From Bacillus sp. FJAT-27264 (GTDB lineage: Bacteria > Bacillota > Bacilli > Paenibacillales > Paenibacillaceae): a DNA stretch of 64,000 bases. How positions within the stretch are numbered: position 1 is the stretch's first letter; every line of letters begins with the position of its first letter. The notes under the pieces were generated by a model, which worked only from the letters and a program-made list of their open reading frames with translations, made no database searches and was not told where the DNA came from. Positions 9,007-18,404 of the stretch are shown one piece after another. The stretch spans positions 662,741-726,740 of the forward strand of contig NZ_MAQW01000001.1 of the NCBI RefSeq assembly GCF_001682855.1. The letters run 5' to 3'. The position numbers and the translations under genes are program-made.

Positions 9007-10197
9007 CTAGCGATGCTGCTTCGTAATCTCAAAGTCTGCATCGAAGTCAAACACATAAGCGGCGATCAGCCAGATAATCCAGCAATTGACGCCAAAGAAC
9101 AAATACCCGAAATAGCCCAGAATCGGCATCTCCGAGAAAATATGTATTTTGTCCAGATAAGGAACGGAATACTTCCAGTAATTTGGGTTCGTCGTTACCG
9201 TGTCATGAAACCATTCGCTCCCGATATTCCAGAACTCCCAGAAGAAGCCGTTGAACAAGGTGGCCAGGGCGATTAAGATCAATTTGGACCAATCCCCATC
9301 CTTGATAGGTGTAAACGGAGTCCAATAACCAGTTAAAGCCATCGCTGCGGAAAGAAGCGGCACTAGCGCAACCCACAACACCCAGAACAACAGGTATGGA
9401 TAATATCCCATCCCGAAGGCGAGAATCAGGCCAAGTACAAAATATACCACAAGAAAGGTATGATTCACGGACAGCTTGGGGCCGTATCGATATCGGTCTC
9501 TGAAACCCTTGAATGTCTTAAGTAACAGATACCATTCCACTATCGCAGGCAGCACGGTGGTGTAAGACAGGGAGAACCAGAAGGCATTTCCGAAGCTTGA
9601 GAACTCTTTATTATTGGGATAGTACCAGTTCTCCATGACGAAAAAATTCAAATATTCAAAAGCAAACCAGCTGAAGCAAGAGACGACTGCCAGCAATTGC
9701 ATGACATGCGGCTTCTTCGCTACAAGCGAATGGCCACCGGTTCTGCGATAGACCCATCCATCCAGAATCAATATAAATGCCCACCACAAAGGAACAAACG
9801 AATAATAATGTATAGATATGGACAGATCAATCCTCGCCCACATTAAAAACCAGCTAACGCCAAGTACAGGCCAGCTCCACCAGAACCAGAAAGGAAACTT
9901 TGTTTTTTCGCTGGGAGTCTTAATCTCCTTAGTTCCTGCAGTGGCGAGTGTGGAACCTTTCCTGAATCCAAACCAGGACGGAAAAATCAAAAATAACAAG
10001 ATGAATACTGCCACACAAACTGCAAAAGTAAAATACAGTACACTAAAACCGGGGTGTCCTTCCGTCTTCTGCGCCGGGAACTCGCCATAACCAGCCGGGA
10101 CTCCCCCCCATCTAGTTACGCTTCCGATCAGGGGTAGCAAGAAAATCAAACAAAATGTAAACATAAGAAACAGCTTCTTCTTTCCGGATTTGCTCAT
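9007..10197 (-). CDS. Polytopic membrane protein, unknown function
   Basis: The 396-residue protein has about ten hydrophobic helices and is rich in Trp, Tyr and Phe. The first helix (about 8-28) is followed by an outside loop, then a helix near 55-75 and a regular run of membrane spans to the end. I recognise no catalytic or transport motif and no family. It is transcribed alone, with its own terminator downstream at 8877 and about 190 bp to the next gene upstream. Confidence 0.6.
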   Translation of the reverse strand: MSKSGKKKLFLMFTFCLIFLLPLIGSVTRWGGVPAGYGEFPAQKTEGHPGFSVLYFTFAVCVAVFILLFLIFPSWFGFRKGSTLATAGTKEIKTPSEKTKFPFWFWWSWPVLGVSWFLMWARIDLSISIHYYSFVPLWWAFILILDGWVYRRTGGHSLVAKKPHVMQLLAVVSCFSWFAFEYLNFFVMENWYYPNNKEFSSFGNAFWFSLSYTTVLPAIVEWYLLLKTFKGFRDRYRYGPKLSVNHTFLVVYFVLGLILAFGMGYYPYLLFWVLWVALVPLLSAAMALTGYWTPFTPIKDGDWSKLILIALATLFNGFFWEFWNIGSEWFHDTVTTNPNYWKYSVPYLDKIHIFSEMPILGYFGYLFFGVNCWIIWLIAAYVFDFDADFEITKQHR

Positions 10198-10351
10198 TTC
10201 TCCAATTCTCCTCAGCTACGATTTTTATAGCGACTGTTGCAATATGTAGTCCTGGGTCGAAATATGTTGGATTTCACCTCTTATCATTCGATATGGATAC
10301 ATTTTTTTCCTTCTATACACATTTGTGAATCTGTAAAATAAATCATTCCAT

Positions 10352-10382
10352 GCAAAAGGCACCGACGAAATGTCGATGCCTT
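10352..10382 (-). terminator. Intrinsic terminator after the DinB-like gene
   Basis: AAGGCATCGAC pairs with GTCGGTGCCTT with one mismatch, and TTTT follows on the minus strand. Confidence 0.6.
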
Positions 10383-10391
10383 AAGTACTGC

Positions 10392-10871
10392 TTATTTCAG
10401 ACCTTTAAAGAAGGTCTCGATCTGCTTCCGGTGATGCTTGTCGTGCGGGAGGAACCCCCGCAGATGCTTACGGATGCTGAACTTCTTGCGGTCTCCGTCT
10501 TTGTATTCCTGTATGTATTCCTCTTCGGTTAATCCGGTAATAGTATCTAGAATGCGGGTTCGTTGCAAAATACAATCTTCTGCTACCTGCAGGGCAGATA
10601 GCGACTTCGCATGCTCAACAGCATTGGCATTAAATTCATTGAAGTCCAGATGTCTTGATGTTAAGGGCTGGCCCAGCTTGATCTTCTCAATGGCTTCCTC
10701 GTAAAAGTACTTGTCCCACAGCATAATATGACAAATAATATCCTTCACTGTCCATTTCCCTTCACCGATCGGTGTAGTCCAGTGTGCTTCAGGCGCTTCT
10801 TTCAAAGACTCCACGAAAGGGAGAAACGACTGAAATTCGAGTACCATCTGCTCATTGGTTTTGACTGCCAT
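10392..10871 (-). CDS. DinB-superfamily protein
   Basis: The start at 10871 is eight bases after GGAGG; an ATG two codons earlier is too close. The 159-residue protein is a predicted four-helix bundle with the three metal-ligand histidines usual in DinB/YfiT-like proteins: one in DIICHIMLW, and two in HDKHHRKQ near the C-terminus. In this superfamily some members are thiol-dependent S-transferases (bacillithiol or mycothiol) and many are uncharacterised. Nothing nearby points to a substrate. Confidence 0.75.
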   Translation of the reverse strand: MAVKTNEQMVLEFQSFLPFVESLKEAPEAHWTTPIGEGKWTVKDIICHIMLWDKYFYEEAIEKIKLGQPLTSRHLDFNEFNANAVEHAKSLSALQVAEDCILQRTRILDTITGLTEEEYIQEYKDGDRKKFSIRKHLRGFLPHDKHHRKQIETFFKGLK

Positions 10872-11004
10872 ACACATAACCTCCAGTTATATTGTCAGCA
10901 ATTCCGGTGTTCTATTGCTTGGCTGTAGGTTCAATTGTACCAGAATTCACAGGTAAATAACTACAAATATTCCAATGCACCAAAACAAAACTTACTTACT
11001 AAAG

Positions 11005-11033
11005 TTGAGAAACATTATAAAGTATAGTAATAT
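11005..11033 (+). promoter_or_regulatory. Sigma-A-like promoter for the luciferase-like gene
   Basis: TTGAGA and TAATAT are separated by 17 bp in an AT-rich stretch, about 28 bp before the gene start at 11061. Confidence 0.45.
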
Positions 11034-11060
11034 AAAATTATAAATAAGGAGGCGATTGCA

Positions 11061-12134
11061 GTGGCTGAACCAGCAAACCGCATTGAAATAGGAATTAGTA
11101 CATTTCTGGAAACAACTCCCGATTTGAAAACGGGTGAAATTATGAGTCATGCGCAGCGGATGCGCAACGCTGTAGAGGAGATTGTTCTGGCCGATCAGGT
11201 TGGCCTGGATGTATACGGCATCGGTGAGCATCACCGGGCGGATTATGCGGGCACCGCTCCAGAGATAGTGCTTGCGGCTGCAGCCTCTGTAACGAAACGT
11301 ATTCGGCTGACCAGTGCCGTGACCGTGTTATCCTCGGCCGACCCGGTCCGCGTCTACCAGGCCTTCTCTTCACTGGACGGCCTCTCGAACGGCCGGGCAG
11401 AGATTATGGCTGGACGCGGCTCATTCACGGAGTCCTTCCCGCTCTTTGGCTACAGCCTGGATGACTATAACGAGCTGTTCGAAGAGAATCTGGAGCTGCT
11501 GCTAGCTATCAGAGCATCGGAGAAGGTCAACTGGCGCGGCGGACACCGACCGGCCATTCATAACCTCGGTGTCTACCCACGCTCCGTTCAGGATCCGCTG
11601 CCGGTCTGGGTCGGTACCGGTGGTAATGCCGAATCCGCTATTCGTGCAGGGGTACTGGGTCTGCCGATCGCCTTCGCGATTATTGGCGGCATGCCAGAGC
11701 AGTTCGCTCCACTCGTCCGGCTGTACAAACAGGCCGCCGCACAGGCCGGGCATGATCCTGCGAAGCTACAAATTGCCACCCATTCGCACGGCTTTGTCAG
11801 CGATACGACCGAACAAGCTGCTGAGCTGCTCTACCCACCGATACAGGCCCAGATGAATGTCATCGGGCGTGAGCGTGGCTGGAGTCAGCCTTACAGCCGG
11901 GCGACCTTCGATGCCGCCCGCAGCTTGCGCGGCGCCCTGTATTTGGGCGACCCGGAGTATGTCGCAGAGAAAATCATTCTGCTGCGCAAAAATCTGGGCA
12001 TTACCCGTTTCTTCCTGCATTTGAGCGCAGGTACGCTGCCACATGAGGAGCTCATGCATGCGATTGAATTGCTGGGCACCAAGGTCGCGCCTATTGTACG
12101 CAAAGAATTGGCCCGCATCGAGGGCTGGGAATAA
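11061..12134 (+). CDS. LLM-class (bacterial luciferase-like) flavin-dependent oxidoreductase
   Basis: The GTG start at 11061 lies after AAGGAGGCG. The 357-residue product has the luciferase-like TIM barrel. Its marks are the conserved GEHHRADYAGTAPEIVLAAA stretch near residues 54-73, the RIRLTSAVTVLSSADPVRV strand region and AEIMAGRGSF. The family uses reduced flavin, or sometimes F420, to oxidise or reduce small molecules. No partner flavin reductase or transporter is adjacent, so the substrate is open. It is a single-gene unit with a terminator. Confidence 0.85.
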   Translation: MAEPANRIEIGISTFLETTPDLKTGEIMSHAQRMRNAVEEIVLADQVGLDVYGIGEHHRADYAGTAPEIVLAAAASVTKRIRLTSAVTVLSSADPVRVYQAFSSLDGLSNGRAEIMAGRGSFTESFPLFGYSLDDYNELFEENLELLLAIRASEKVNWRGGHRPAIHNLGVYPRSVQDPLPVWVGTGGNAESAIRAGVLGLPIAFAIIGGMPEQFAPLVRLYKQAAAQAGHDPAKLQIATHSHGFVSDTTEQAAELLYPPIQAQMNVIGRERGWSQPYSRATFDAARSLRGALYLGDPEYVAEKIILLRKNLGITRFFLHLSAGTLPHEELMHAIELLGTKVAPIVRKELARIEGWE

Positions 12135-12170
12135 CCCTATTAGCCTTAGACTTCGACTTGGAATTGCAAG

Positions 12171-12205
12171 CGAGCTGCCTCATTATGAGAGCAGCTCGTT
12201 TTTTT
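12171..12205 (+). terminator. Intrinsic terminator after the luciferase-like gene
   Basis: CGAGCTGC and GCAGCTCG form a perfect 8-bp stem, followed by seven T residues. Confidence 0.85.
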
Positions 12206-12249
12206 ACACCAATATGCTATATAGATTGAACAAAAAATATGGGGAACAG

Positions 12250-12335
12250 AATGGAGCGAAAGTTTGGAACTGAAGGAGCGATAGCGACCGCCTAAAAGCT
12301 CTCGGAAGGAAAGCTCGCATCGAAGCATAGGACCT
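12250..12335 (+). repeat. Interspersed intergenic repeat, copy 1
   Basis: This stretch matches the reverse complement of 26231-26310 over about 80 bases, in blocks: TTTGGAACT, AGGAGCGA, AAAGCT, then AGGAAAGCTC-CATCGA and AGCATA in the same order and spacing. It is non-coding, sits between convergent genes and is followed by a small CCGC/GCGG hairpin at 12348-12360. It is probably a short dispersed element of this genome. Confidence 0.6.
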
Positions 12336-12365
12336 CCGCATTTTATCCGCGAATAGCGGTACAGC

Positions 12366-12866
12366 TTATGCGCTTAAATCCTTCTTGTTCTCCTTGGATT
12401 CCAGCTTCTTGTGCTCCCATTTCTCAATCCACCCGCCTACACGGATGAAGAAGAAAGCCACTACAATCGAGAACGTTACAATCCCGAAGAAGCCCGCCCC
12501 GGTTCCAATGCCAACTCCACCTGCGAACAGGATCATCGCCGCAGACGTCAAGCCTTTTACTTCAAAACCAGCCTTCATGATCAGTCCTGCGCCAAGAAAA
12601 CCGAGGCCGGAGACAATCTGCGCCGCCAGACGCATGGGGTCCATCATCGTCCGGTTATGTAGCTGACCGTATACTTCGACACTTTCAATAGATACGATTG
12701 TGATTAAAGCAGAAGCAACCGTGACGAATGTGTACGTCTTCACACCTGCCGGCTTGTTCTTGTGGGTCCGGTCGAACCCGATCAGCAGCCCCAGAACGGC
12801 ACTGATTAGAATTCGAATATAATATTCAAAAGGTACGGCATAGCCAATCGATGTAATCGTTGTCAT
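12366..12866 (-). CDS. MgtC/SapB family membrane protein
   Basis: The 166-residue protein has the MgtC membrane domain with about five helices. The signatures GLLIGFDRTHKNKPAGVKTY and GLGFLGAGLIM are intact. MgtC-type proteins are linked to growth at low magnesium and to control of the proton-driving ATP synthase; the shorter SapB class lacks the C-terminal ACT-like part, as here. It starts 29 bp after the LacI regulator gene with GAGG before the ATG, so it may be the last gene of the importer operon, an unusual partner for sugar uptake. Confidence 0.85.
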   Translation of the reverse strand: MTTITSIGYAVPFEYYIRILISAVLGLLIGFDRTHKNKPAGVKTYTFVTVASALITIVSIESVEVYGQLHNRTMMDPMRLAAQIVSGLGFLGAGLIMKAGFEVKGLTSAAMILFAGGVGIGTGAGFFGIVTFSIVVAFFFIRVGGWIEKWEHKKLESKENKKDLSA

Positions 12867-12895
12867 TTGTTACCTCGCTAACCTGGAACGCCCTG

Positions 12896-13930
12896 TTACG
12901 TCTTATCGACTGAAGCGCAAGAGTCTCTCTCAATAAATTTGCTAGGGACGGTCCAATGATTGTCATATTCCCCCTCCAGCACACCCAGCTTATGCATAAG
13001 CAGTCTTACCGACTGTACCCCAAGTTCAGAGGGTTGCAGATCCATTCCTGTCAAAGCGGGCCTTACCTGATGCATCATGGACAAATCGCCGCAGATCACG
13101 AATAAAGAAATATCCTCCGGTACAGAGAGACCGACTTCGTTAATGGCGTTGAGCGCACTGAGTGCCGAACGGTCATCATCGGCGATGATTGCTGTAATGC
13201 GCTCAGGATGATTCTTCAAAGTACGCATCGTCTCATCGTACCCATATTTTATATACTCGTCAGAGTGAATATCCGGCTTGCTATAGATCATCTCCGGCTG
13301 CACAGTTATTCCGTGTTCCTCCAATACCCGTACAAATTCCTCCATCCGCTCAATCCCCACGGTCATTCGATCCCCAGCATTCAGGAACATAATATTATGG
13401 TGACCCAAACCGATCAGATACTCACAGATATATCGAATGATGCCCTTGTTGTCGTTGTTGACGGTAGACACATCCTGGATTCCCTCGTTGATGATTCTGC
13501 CGACTGTGACAAACGGAATTTCATTTTGGTGCAGGAGATTTATCCGGTCATCCTCTTCCGTTGGACCGAGCACAATCGCTCCATCGATAGGGTAGCTGGC
13601 TAGTGAAGGCGTCTTAACCTCACCCGTCGGAATCATATCCAGCAGCACACGGTATCCGTAATTGGAGGCTTCCAACAACACTCCGTTAATAAATTGGTTA
13701 TGGAACATGCTAAAAAAGAATTTACGGTGCGGAATCATCAGCCCGATCGCCATTGTTTTCTTGGTGACCAGGCTTCTTGCTATATGATTCGGCACGTAAT
13801 TCAGTTCTTTCGAGACTTGAAGCACTCTCTCCGTTACCTTCTTGCTCGTGGGCCTCTTCTGACTGAATACGTTGGATACCGTTCCTTTGGATACACCCGC
13901 CAGGCGGGCCACATCGTCAATCTTCGCCAT
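12896..13930 (-). CDS. LacI-family transcriptional regulator of the Opp-type import operon
   Basis: The 344-residue protein has a LacI helix-turn-helix at residues 3-25 (DDVARLAGVSKGTVSNVFSQ), a hinge helix (YVPNHIARSLVT) and a two-lobed periplasmic-type effector domain. It lies 25 bp after the last ABC transporter gene and is probably cotranscribed with the importer. The three TTAAACCGGTTTAA-type dyads and the one TTAAGCGCTTAA dyad upstream of the importer operon have the size and central CG expected for LacI operators, so autoregulation through them is a natural reading. The effector is probably a sugar imported by this system. Confidence 0.88.
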   Translation of the reverse strand: MAKIDDVARLAGVSKGTVSNVFSQKRPTSKKVTERVLQVSKELNYVPNHIARSLVTKKTMAIGLMIPHRKFFFSMFHNQFINGVLLEASNYGYRVLLDMIPTGEVKTPSLASYPIDGAIVLGPTEEDDRINLLHQNEIPFVTVGRIINEGIQDVSTVNNDNKGIIRYICEYLIGLGHHNIMFLNAGDRMTVGIERMEEFVRVLEEHGITVQPEMIYSKPDIHSDEYIKYGYDETMRTLKNHPERITAIIADDDRSALSALNAINEVGLSVPEDISLFVICGDLSMMHQVRPALTGMDLQPSELGVQSVRLLMHKLGVLEGEYDNHWTVPSKFIERDSCASVDKT

Positions 13931-13954
13931 TTTAGGAATACCCTCTCTTCAACA

Positions 13955-14992
13955 CTAGTTCACTTGCAACTCGGCAGACTCAATGGGAACGCCGCGAAGC
14001 TGAAGCTTCTCTGCATAATGACATGCAGCAAAATGATTATAACCTACTTCTCGAAGCTCGGGCACTTCTTGGATACATTTCTCTGTCTTATAAGCACAGC
14101 GGGGATGAAAATGGCAGCCGCTTGGCGGATTCGCTGGATTCGGCACTTCTCCCTCCAGAATGATCCGCTCCTTCTTGAATTCGGGATTCGGCTGGGGTAC
14201 AGCTGACATCAGAGCCTCCGTATAGGGATGCTGAGGATGTCCGAAGAGCGATTCCGTTGACGCCAGCTCCACGATTCTGCCCAGATGCATTACGGCTACC
14301 CGGTCAGAAATATTCTGTACGATAGAAAGATCGTGCGAAATGAAAATATAAGTGATCTTGTATTGCTCCTGCAAATCTTTGAGCAGGTTGATAATCTGTG
14401 CTTGAATCGAGACATCGAGCGCGGATACCGCCTCGTCACAGACAATCAGCCTAGGCTGTGTAATCAGCGCGCGCGCAATGGCAATCCGTTGCCGTTGTCC
14501 CCCGGAGAAGGCATGGGGATATCTTTTTAAATAACCTACATTCAATCCGGTCTTCTCGGCAATCTCCGTGACCTTGGCCTCCACCTCATCCTTGCTAAGC
14601 TTAAAATTGGCAATCAGCGGCTCGGCAATAATATCAAATACGTTCATCCGCGGACTGAGTGAGGAATAAGGGTCCTGAAAAATCATCTGAATATCCTTAC
14701 GGTAAGCCTTGATTCCTTTACGGTCAAGTTTAAGATAATCAACGGCCTTTTTGTCCTCTGCATGATAGACAACACTGCCCGATGAGGCACTCACACCCCT
14801 GACGATACAGCGTCCAAGCGTCGTTTTCCCGCAGCCGGATTCTCCGACAATACTAAGCGTCTCCCCTTCAAGCAGTTCAAATGAAATATCATTCAGGATA
14901 TGAACAGGCTTTGGCTTTTTGAACAACGTCTTGTCGGATTTGACTTGAAAGCTCTTGTTCAGCTTGAGGACTTCAAGAATAGGTTTGGTCAT
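13955..14992 (-). CDS. Opp/Dpp-type ABC transporter ATP-binding protein (OppF-like)
   Basis: The start at 14992 follows AGAAGGAG and overlaps the stop of the sister ATPase by 4 bp. The 345-residue protein has Walker A (GESGCGKTT), signature (FSGGQRQRIAIARAL), Walker B (LIVCDEAVSALD) and the C-terminal oligopeptide-transporter extension with four cysteines (HPRCAYKTEKC), which often binds an iron-sulfur cluster. It powers the importer with the OppD-like subunit. Solute type is not set by this subunit; the neighbouring glycosidase-like gene suggests an oligosaccharide. Confidence 0.9.
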   Translation of the reverse strand: MTKPILEVLKLNKSFQVKSDKTLFKKPKPVHILNDISFELLEGETLSIVGESGCGKTTLGRCIVRGVSASSGSVVYHAEDKKAVDYLKLDRKGIKAYRKDIQMIFQDPYSSLSPRMNVFDIIAEPLIANFKLSKDEVEAKVTEIAEKTGLNVGYLKRYPHAFSGGQRQRIAIARALITQPRLIVCDEAVSALDVSIQAQIINLLKDLQEQYKITYIFISHDLSIVQNISDRVAVMHLGRIVELASTESLFGHPQHPYTEALMSAVPQPNPEFKKERIILEGEVPNPANPPSGCHFHPRCAYKTEKCIQEVPELREVGYNHFAACHYAEKLQLRGVPIESAELQVN

Positions 14993-16032
14993 TGTACTTC
15001 TCCTTCTCTCTGGTCCGCGTACAGGAAACATCTAACCATGTGCTCGTCAGAAATTGTGATTTTCGGTGCAGACTGTGCATTACATACGCCTTCGATCCGG
15101 TCTTTGCAGCGGTCATAAAATCCACACATTGGCGGCATGTTAATTGGCATTGGGACAGAGCCTTCAATGGAATCCAGCCGTTTACTCTTGTTCCCGCCTA
15201 GTCTAGGCATGGATCTGAGCAGGCCTTTGGTATAAGGGTGCTTCGGATTATTGAAAATTTCTTTCACCGGTGCCTGCTCCACGATTTTCCCAAGGTACAT
15301 CACCGCGACCTCATCGCACATCTCGGCGATAATCCCCAAATCATGAGTCACTAGCAGAATCGCCATGCCGAACTCCGCCTGCAGACTTTTCATAAGTTCC
15401 AGCACCTGCGCCTGAATCGTCACATCGAGCGCTGTCGTCGGCTCGTCAGCTATCAGAATTTCCGGGTTGCAGGACAGTGCCATAGAGATCATCGCCCGCT
15501 GGCGCATCCCTCCCGAGAATTCATGGGGGTATTGATCAAACCGTTTCGCCTGATCGGAAATGCCGACTTTGCTGAGCATCTCCAGTGCGATTCTTTTGGC
15601 TTCTTTCTTGTCCTTCGTCTGATGCGTCCGGATCGCTTCCATGATCTGATTCCCGATCGTATACATTGGCGAGAAGGCCGTCATCGGCTCTTGGAAGATC
15701 ATCGAGATTTTTCGGCCACGGATAGAGCGAATCTGCTTGCCAGTGGGCTTAAGGGATAAAAGATTTAGACCATTCAGCGCCGACTCCGATTCCGAATTGT
15801 AGGTGATCGTTCCGCTCGTTTCACATTCCTTCGGATTAATGCTGATGATAGAACGGCTGGTTAAGCTTTTACCGCAGCCGGATTCACCGACAAGGCCCAG
15901 CGTTTTGCCTTTGTAAATATTGAAGTCCACCCCATCCACGGCATTCATGATGCCACTTTCCATCTGGATCTTGATCTTTAAATCCTGAACGGACAGTAAA
16001 GGTTGCTCCTTCTGAGCCGCTTGAGTTGCCAT
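14989..16032 (-). CDS. Opp/Dpp-type ABC transporter ATP-binding protein (OppD-like)
   Basis: The start at 16032 follows GAGGGG at eight bases; an ATG at 16065 lacks a ribosome binding site. The 347-residue protein carries Walker A (GESGCGKSL), signature ([19 protein letters not shown]), Walker B ([12 protein letters not shown]) and the oligopeptide-type C-terminus with CGFYDRC and a further cysteine. It pairs with the OppF-like subunit as the second ATPase. Confidence 0.9.
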   Translation of the reverse strand: MATQAAQKEQPLLSVQDLKIKIQMESGIMNAVDGVDFNIYKGKTLGLVGESGCGKSLTSRSIISINPKECETSGTITYNSESESALNGLNLLSLKPTGKQIRSIRGRKISMIFQEPMTAFSPMYTIGNQIMEAIRTHQTKDKKEAKRIALEMLSKVGISDQAKRFDQYPHEFSGGMRQRAMISMALSCNPEILIADEPTTALDVTIQAQVLELMKSLQAEFGMAILLVTHDLGIIAEMCDEVAVMYLGKIVEQAPVKEIFNNPKHPYTKGLLRSMPRLGGNKSKRLDSIEGSVPMPINMPPMCGFYDRCKDRIEGVCNAQSAPKITISDEHMVRCFLYADQREGEVQ

Positions 16033-16064
16033 GCTATCCCCTCGCTTGCCTAGTATTTGTGACA

Positions 16065-17210
16065 TTATTTTTTGTACGGGTCAGCTGCGTCGCGCAAGCC
16101 GTCACCAATGAAGTTATAGGTCAATACGGTCAGAATGACTGCACCCAGTGGAAGGAGCTTCCATGGATACAAGGCCACATTCTCGATCTTTTGAGCCTCT
16201 TGCAGCAGCACACCCCAACTGGTCGCCGGCGAACGGACACCAAGTCCAAGGAAGCTCATGGCTGTCTCCCCCAAAATCATGCTGGGGATTGCCAAGGTCG
16301 TCGCTACGACCAGATAGCTCATAAAGCCGGGCAGCAGATGCTTCACAATAATCTTCGTATTGCCTACGCCAGCAATTCTTGCCGCTACCACATAATCTTC
16401 ATTCTTGAGCGAGATGAACTTGCCTCTGACGACACGTGCCAAATCCGTCCAGCCAATGAACGCAAAAATGATAACGATGTACAAATACATGGTCACCACC
16501 GGAATACGTGGCGGTATTGCAGCAGACAAAGCCATCCATAACGGCAACGTAGGGAAGGAACGGATAATTTCGATTACACGCTGAATCAGGGAATCAAGCC
16601 AGCCCCCAAAGTAACCGGAGATGCCGCCGATAATTAATCCCAGAACAAAGCTGATGCCTACGCCGACCAAAGGAATACTGAGCGAGATTTGACTGCCCAG
16701 CACAATCCGGGAGAACAAATCACGGCCCATGCCATCCGTGCCGAGCAGGAAGATTCGTCCCGGCTCTTCTACTGCGAACAAATGGGTCGACATCGGGATC
16801 AGGCCGAGAAGTTTATATTCCTGCCCTTTCACGAAGAACTTGAAAGAGTGTCTTGTCTCTGTATCCGCAACAAACATCTTGCGTAAGGTTTCCGGGTCAC
16901 GTTCCGTCTTCAGCCCATAAACAAATGGTTTGATATGAAACTTGCCTTCCGCATCCACAAACCGGAGACCCATGGGCGGAGCATTGACATATTTACTGTC
17001 ATAGCTTTGCAGATCGTATGGCGCGATGAATTGCGCAAACAAAGCTACGAGGTATAGCAAACCAAGAATATACATACTGATCCGAGCCAGTTTATGCTTC
17101 TTGAACTTCTGGTATATCAGCCGCCATTGCGAGCTGTAAACCGTGTCTTTGGGTGCCGCGGTGACTGGGGCTGCCGGTTTTTGACCTTTGAATAACGGTA
17201 ATGTTCTCAT
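16065..17210 (-). CDS. Opp-type ABC transporter permease (OppC-like), long form
   Basis: The 381-residue permease is longer than usual (about 300) because roughly 100 outside residues sit between the first helix (about 39-60) and the second membrane block starting near residue 165. The DppC/OppC core follows with GTDGMGRDLFSRI and the EAA-type loop around RIAGVGNTKIIVKHLLPG. Long OppC forms are often found in Opp-family importers with oligosaccharide rather than peptide cargo. It begins 2 bp after the OppB-like gene. Confidence 0.88.
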   Translation of the reverse strand: MRTLPLFKGQKPAAPVTAAPKDTVYSSQWRLIYQKFKKHKLARISMYILGLLYLVALFAQFIAPYDLQSYDSKYVNAPPMGLRFVDAEGKFHIKPFVYGLKTERDPETLRKMFVADTETRHSFKFFVKGQEYKLLGLIPMSTHLFAVEEPGRIFLLGTDGMGRDLFSRIVLGSQISLSIPLVGVGISFVLGLIIGGISGYFGGWLDSLIQRVIEIIRSFPTLPLWMALSAAIPPRIPVVTMYLYIVIIFAFIGWTDLARVVRGKFISLKNEDYVVAARIAGVGNTKIIVKHLLPGFMSYLVVATTLAIPSMILGETAMSFLGLGVRSPATSWGVLLQEAQKIENVALYPWKLLPLGAVILTVLTYNFIGDGLRDAADPYKK

Positions 17211-17212
17211 GA

Positions 17213-18211
17213 TTAAGATCCCCTGAACTCTGTGCGGATTTTTGGATCAAGCCAAGCTAGCAAAATATCGGAAATCAGGGTTCCGAGTACTGTCAGCAAA
17301 GCCATAATTAATAGGAAGGTTCCGGCAAGGTACATGTCCTGCCCCAACAGGGCGTTATGCATGACCGGACCTTGAATCGGCAGGTTCAATACAATTGCTG
17401 TAATGGTCGCGCCCGTAAAGATCGAAGACAAGGACCAGCCAAAGGTACTCACAATCGGATTCAAGGCTGCACGGGTCGGATACTTGAACAAGATTTGCAT
17501 CTCTGACAAGCCTTTGGCACGGGCAGTAACCACATTCGGTTTATTCAATTCGTCAAGCATCTGCCCCCGCATAATGCGCACCAGATCTGCCGTACCAGAA
17601 AGCCCGATGACGATAACTGGGATGACCATATGCTGCATTAAGTCTTTAATTTTGTCCATCGACCACGGCGCATTTACGTATTCCGGGGAAAATAAACCGA
17701 GCAACGGGTTGCCAAACCATTTATAGGACAGGAACATCAGAATAATCGCCAGCAGAAAGTTCGGGGTAGCCATCCCGATAAAGCTCAGGCCCGAGAAGAA
17801 ATAATCTCCTGCGGAATACTGCTTGACTGCTGTGTAAATTCCGATGGGGATCGCCACGATATAATGAAAGGCCATTGTCACTAAGGAGACGACTAGCGTC
17901 AGACCCATATATTGCTGAATGACGGCCATAACCGGCTTGTTATAGTTGAACGAGAATCCGAAATCGCCATGCAGAATGATTTTTTTCATCCACATAAAAT
18001 ACTGCTCATAGATCGGCCGGTCCAGGCCCAGATTTGCCCGCATCTGATCCATTTCCGCCTGGCTCATAATATCGCCGGAAGCGGACATTTTGGCCGCGTA
18101 GGAGGAGACATAATCTCCGGGCGGCAGTTGAATGATATAGAAGACGATGAAAGAGATTAAGATTACCACAGGTATCGCCAGCAGAATTCGTCTGATAATG
18201 TATTGAAGCAC
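17213..18211 (-). CDS. Opp-type ABC transporter permease (OppB-like)
   Basis: The 332-residue protein has the six-helix DppB/OppB layout, with the N-terminal RRILLAIPVVILISFIVFYI helix and the conserved NLGLDRPIYEQYFMWM stretch. The EAA-like loop reads TARAKGLSEMQILFKYPTR. It is the first permease gene after the binding-protein gene, separated from it by about 190 bp with two hairpins that may set the relative amounts of binding protein and transporter. Confidence 0.9.
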   Translation of the reverse strand: MLQYIIRRILLAIPVVILISFIVFYIIQLPPGDYVSSYAAKMSASGDIMSQAEMDQMRANLGLDRPIYEQYFMWMKKIILHGDFGFSFNYNKPVMAVIQQYMGLTLVVSLVTMAFHYIVAIPIGIYTAVKQYSAGDYFFSGLSFIGMATPNFLLAIILMFLSYKWFGNPLLGLFSPEYVNAPWSMDKIKDLMQHMVIPVIVIGLSGTADLVRIMRGQMLDELNKPNVVTARAKGLSEMQILFKYPTRAALNPIVSTFGWSLSSIFTGATITAIVLNLPIQGPVMHNALLGQDMYLAGTFLLIMALLTVLGTLISDILLAWLDPKIRTEFRGS

Positions 18212-18301
18212 TTTGCAATCCTCTCCTCTACAACACTTAATGATACAAGTAGAAACGGCTTTGCCGTCCGCTAAGGGACGGTATCCGTTTCAACGAGCAA
18301 T

Positions 18302-18383
18302 ATAAGGATGATTTATAGCTAAAACATAATAAATCCTTATATTTCAAAAGGAAACAATAGCGGGGATGTAATACCCCGCTATT
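18302..18383 (-). promoter_or_regulatory. Two intercistronic hairpins between binding-protein and permease genes
   Basis: AATAGCGGGG and CCCCGCTATT (18356-18365 and 18374-18383) form a perfect 10-bp hairpin just after the binding-protein stop. ATAAGGAT and ATCCTTAT (18302-18309, 18333-18340) form a second. Neither has a long U tract. Processing or partial termination is the likely role, raising binding-protein mRNA over permease mRNA. Confidence 0.5.
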
Positions 18384-18404
18384 GCCACCAGAAGGCTTCA
18401 AAGC

